Shown here: positions 60,360 to 64,000 of the stretch, in pieces | How positions within the stretch are numbered: the first letter of the stretch is position 1 | How the letters are laid out: every line of letters starts with the position of its first letter | Source: Ceratothoa steindachneri | Lineage: Eukaryota; Arthropoda; Malacostraca; Isopoda; Cymothoidae | Assembly: GCA_963969495.1 (NCBI GenBank) | Contig: OZ018321.1 | Coordinates: forward strand, 138,842,685 to 138,906,684 | Reading direction: 5' to 3' | Length of the DNA stretch: 64,000 nt | Position numbers and translations under genes: made by a program | The notes under the pieces: model-generated | The model's database searches: none | Seen by the model: the letters and a program-made list of their open reading frames with translations, nothing else | What the model was told of the DNA's origin: nothing

Positions 60360-62000
60360 AAATTAGTGAGAATGTGTAAAAACTACTCAGCAGCCAGTCT
60401 TGCAAATGACATATACCCTAAAGTGTTTGAAAAGTGGGAATGAGTGAACAGTTCTTTTGTAGCACCCGTTGTAAATTCACGAGTTAAAATCTTAAACAAA
60501 ATCCAAGAGAACTAGGAAGCACGCTAAAACATATCTTGGGAGAGGACAGCTACATGTCAAAGAGGCTTTCATTGCAAAACTCGAAAAGGTTTTAAGACCC
60601 CCAGTTGCAACTATAAAATTTTTCTTTGCTGTGAATTTGGCTACTCTAGTTTCAAAAACGGAATTAATGAACTTGCTTTCATTAAAGTTCAGAGACAGAG
60701 GTTTGATTCTCTTAGACAACATAAAATTGGCTTGCCAGATCAACTTAAGCAAAAAAGAAGAGTTAAAAAGCAGAAGCTGCAAAAATGTGAAAGAAGAGTT
60801 TCTGAATATAAGCAGACATTTTAGCAGGCCAATGTTTCAATGCCATCAATTGAAATAATTTTCGTTTCTGATTAAAATGAGACAAATACCTGATGCTCAA
60901 GATGGAAAGGATGAAAGCTATGAAATGACGTTAAAAATACTAAGCCTATCTTCAACTTCCATTAGAAAGGCACAGTAAAACACGTTAGAAATATCAAATT
61001 TTGGGCTTGCATGTCACATCTACCATCACCACTGCTGCCTTTATAGATGCTGGCTTGATCACTGAAGAGGAAAATTGACTGCATCTTATTTGACGGCCGT
61101 CAAGATACAACTAAAGTTATGCTGAAATTAGACAATTCAGATCATAATTTTTTCAGATTCATCAAAGAAGAGCATGTTTTTGTAGGCACTGAGCCAGCTG
61201 GAAAATATATCTACCACTTCACTTCTGAGAAAGGCTCAATGAGTAAAAAAACTGAAGAAATTAATACTGATAATCTTGTAGATTTCATGAAGAAGAAGGT
61301 TAATGATAAAAGCCTGCAGGGCATTTGAGGTGATTCTACAAATGCTAACACTGGCTGGGAATGTGTTTCCATACGTTTGGTAGGAGTCAAGCTTGTCCGT
61401 AAACTGATCTGTTTAGTTTGTGCCCTCCACAATACAGAGTCATGCCTGCGACACTTGATCACAGCGCTGGATGGGAAGACTTTGGTTTCCAAACATGGCA
61501 TTAAAGGTAGAACCCTAAACAACTTAAGACTGATAGTAGAATTCAGTGTTATTGTGTACTACCCATGTTGGTTTAACATCAAAGTAAAACATTCTTAGGT
61601 GGGAGGCTCACGCCACATTTTGTTTCATCTAAGGCTAAGTAAGCTACAAAGGAACAGTGCCTTGAATGCTGTTTTGCCAACCTCCAAGCGCTCATCATAG
61701 TATTCATTCAGCGAAATAATAATCCAGCCACTCTTGATGAGTGTGAGGAGAGGAAAACTGTTATCCCAAAGATTGTTGACATGAGGAGTGGAGATAGTCG
61801 CACACTTGGATAACTTTCTATACGTCCTAGGAAGACACCTTCCATCAACTTCCCTGCTGCTTCCCTGTTGGACCCTATATACTGGTCTGACGGGCTATTC
61901 GAATCTCTTATGACATGTAAACTGACTATAGCGGAAATGAAAATGTTCCTTGAAGCCTATGCAAGTTCTACATGGTCCCTGTTATGCTAATTAAATAGAG
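60360..62000 (+). pseudogene. Relic of an unclassified repeat-associated protein found in invertebrates
   Basis: Fragments in order are LVRMCKNYSAASLAND and YPKVFEKWE (60370-60440), DAGLITEEEN (61047-61077), ILFDGRQDTTKVMLKLDN (61082-61136), TDNLVDFMKKKVND, then GDSTNANTGWECVSI (61329-61375), KLICLVCALHNTESCLRHLI then TALDGKTL (61400-61480), EFSVIVYYPCWFNIKV, and AASLLDPIYWSDGLFESL (61858-61910). From memory, many invertebrate genomes carry multicopy proteins with the order DxLITEEDSS, FDGRKDKT, CDGTATNTGxxxG, WxVCxLHxNELPLRHL and LDGATSG; the match in order is good. The biochemical function of that family is unknown to me; a transposon-encoded protein is likely. Stops and frameshifts show this copy is dead. 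Confidence 0.5.
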
Positions 62001-62190
62001 AAGGGTGCGAAACAAGTAACATAGGCAGCAAGCAAGGTGTATACTCATGAGAAATGTTAGGACTATATCAGAAGTCAAGAAACAATTTAAGCAAGACTTA
62101 AGGAAACTTGTTTAATTATTTTTTTACTGATGTTATCAGTTTCTAATGTTGTATTATTATAACGATATGTTTTATTATTACTGAGATATG

Positions 62191-62565
62191 TTTTATGCTG
62201 ACAACAAAAAATGTATATAACATTACTTTACAATTTTAGATTCTACAATTTATAACTGTTGCTTTCCAAGACCAATTTATGAGTTGCTTTTTTCAAACAT
62301 AGATTTTCAAAGATAAATGTTGAGCAATCACAATAGTAAAGGTAGATTTAAATTTTATGATTAGTAAGATATATTTTATGATTACTAAAATATGTTTTAT
62401 GCAGAGAAAATAAATGTTTATAGCATTATCTGAAATTTTGAGAAACTAAAATTAATAAATATTGTTTTCTGAGAGCAATTTATGAGAGATTTTTCAACGG
62501 CGATTTTCCAAGTTAAAGGTTGAGCAATCACAATCATAATAGCAGATTTGAATTCTTCACATAAA
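62191..62565. repeat. 204-bp direct duplication in the insertion's 3' region
   Basis: Two copies, starting TTTTATGCTGAC at 62191 and TTTTATGCAGAG at 62395, share AATTTATGAG and AGGTTGAGCAATCACAAT-type blocks. AT-rich and without an ORF. Confidence 0.7.
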
Positions 62566-62645
62566 AAAACATTTTTAGAATCGCTCAGTGAAGAAAGTGG
62601 CAAAAATTCATTTTCATCCCACAAATTGATTCACCCTGCTGTACT

Positions 62646-64000
62646 ATAGCATTTATGCGAAAGTAAAAAACGATCAATACTCTCGCGTCTGTGATAAAAT
62701 GAAAGGCATGTACATACTATCGCATCTATGAAAAATTAAAAAATACTGGTACGCTCCCCTCTGTGAGAAATTAGAAAAAAAGCGTGCTCTCGCCCGTTTA
62801 ATAAATTAAAAAGCGCCTGCAATACTCTCGCATCTGTGTCAACTTAAAAACCGGGATGCACCTTTGCCTCCTGGAGAAATAAAAAATAAACAAAGGGACA
62901 TGTATTATTGGCTAAGTTAGACATTATAAAACCCAACTGAACTCTCCCTTCAGCAAGAAATTAGAAAGATCCGGAATTTTCACCTATGTAAGAAATTAAA
63001 ACAAATTTGTACTGGCGCATCTATGAGTAATTAAAAACCTTCCTGCAATCTCACCTCTTCGATAATTTAGAAAGTGTCATGCACTTTTGACATTGTTATA
63101 AATTAAAAACACACGTGCACTCTCGCCGCTGTGAGAAATTAAAAATCCAACTGGTCGCTCGGCTAATTAATAAATTAAAACCACACTTCCACTCTTGTCT
63201 CCTTGAGAAAGTAAAAAAGACCTGTATTCTTGCCTCCGTGAGAAATTAAAACCTACCTCTACTCTGGTTTCTGTAAATACTCACTTGCACTCTCGCCTCT
63301 GTAAGAAATAAAAGATTATCGATAGTCTCCCGTATTTGAAAAATTAAAAACCCACCTGTACTCTTTCCTATGTGAGAACTTTCCTATGTAAGAACTTAAA
63401 AACCGACTTATAATCTGGCCACTTTGAGAAATTAAAAAAGCTAATTTCGCTTTAGCCTCAGTGTGAAATTAAAAACCTAGCTGTAGTACCACCTCTGTAA
63501 TAAACTAAAACCCACCTGCAGTCTCAGCTATGTGAGAAATTAAAAATAAACCTATTACTCTCGCCTCTGTGATAGCAAAACAGACTTGTACTCTTCTATC
63601 TAAGATAAAGTAAAATTTCACCTGTACTTTCAATTCTGTGTGAAATTAATAAAAACGCCTGCTATCTTACCACTGTAACAAAATCAATCCTCGACACACT
63701 CTCACCCTTGTAAGAAGATAAAAACCCAACAGCTCTTTCTACTCTTCAAGAAATTAAAAAGCGATATGAACTTTCGCCTTGTGATAAATTCAAACCGATC
63801 TGAGGTCTCGCCTTTTGAGAAATCAAAAACCAACCTGTACTTTCGACTATTTAAAAAATTGAAAACCAACCTATAGTCTCGACTCTGTAAGAAATTAGAA
63901 ACCCATTTGTAATCAAGCATCTTTGGAAAATTAAAAACGCACCGGCAATCTTCCATTTCTGAGATATTATTAAGATCTGTACTCTTGTCTCTAGCTTTTG
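62646..64000. repeat. 36-bp tandem array, right part
   Basis: The same units as 55190-60005 continue to the right edge of the window (for example TGTGAGAAATTAAAAACC and CTCTCGCCTCTGTAAGAAAT). They are more diverged on average than the units at 59.8-60.0 kb. The array extends beyond the window. Confidence 0.9.

Larger units (their letters stand above)
60006..62645 (+). mobile_element. 2.6-kb insertion splitting the 36-bp array
   Basis: Sequence without the 36-bp period interrupts the array. It carries a decayed plus-strand ORF (listed separately) followed by a 3' region with a 204-bp direct duplication. Clear terminal inverted repeats or target-site duplications were not identified, so the mode of arrival is unknown. 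Confidence 0.65.

Noticed and set aside
55190..64000. 36-bp array as a CRISPR array
   Set aside because: There is no alternation of conserved repeat and unique spacer, units are tandem and diverged, and the context is eukaryotic.

Overview
This is an AT-rich, intron-scale piece of an animal nuclear genome. It has no operon structure, and almost every stretch of recognisable protein similarity is a broken transposon fragment. The mix points to a marine invertebrate, possibly a mollusc or cephalopod: a Penelope-like element, CR1-type and other LINEs, Tc1/mariner and hAT relics, tRNA-derived SINEs, very long (TA)n tracts and two multi-kilobase minisatellites. The species cannot be fixed from the sequence alone.

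Layout. 0-8 kb holds a pyrimidine microsatellite, one copy of a dispersed repeat (family R), a LINE endonuclease fragment and an antisense hAT relic. 8.05-13.23 kb is a degenerate 40-bp tandem array interrupted by a LINE endonuclease fragment; a CR1-type reverse transcriptase C-terminus follows at once. 14.25-14.77 kb is a 22-bp minisatellite. 14.87-15.86 kb, on the minus strand, is the best host-gene candidate: a 304-codon open terminal exon with a 3' splice site, a stop codon and AATAAA. 17-23.6 kb carries a CR1 RT core, a decayed mariner, a palindromic foldback element, a small element (family M) and a deletion-derived mariner with intact terminal repeats. 24-55 kb is the (TA)n domain: about 17 long TA tracts, which repeatedly abut SINE tails, foldback elements and hammerhead-like or Penelope-type termini. 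It includes a perfect 89-bp inverted repeat at 38.1-38.35 kb and a Penelope-like element with opposed terminal copies at 47.8-50.35 kb. 50.8-54.2 kb holds a gutted Tc1 copy, a Tc1-like element with long inverted repeats, a mariner that abuts it, and a LINE 3' end. 55.2-64 kb is a 36-bp tandem array split by a 2.6-kb insertion carrying a decayed ORF of an unclassified family found in invertebrate genomes.

The elements do not form a working pathway. Every transposase or reverse transcriptase seen is interrupted, and several have lost a catalytic Asp. The most notable signals are structural: the perfect palindrome, repeated CGAAA stem-loop motifs beside TA tracts, satellites whose units carry fused splice-acceptor/donor-like motifs, and a small element whose internal unit is present once in one copy and four times in another. 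No tools were run, so family calls rest on remembered motifs and on repeats matched by eye.
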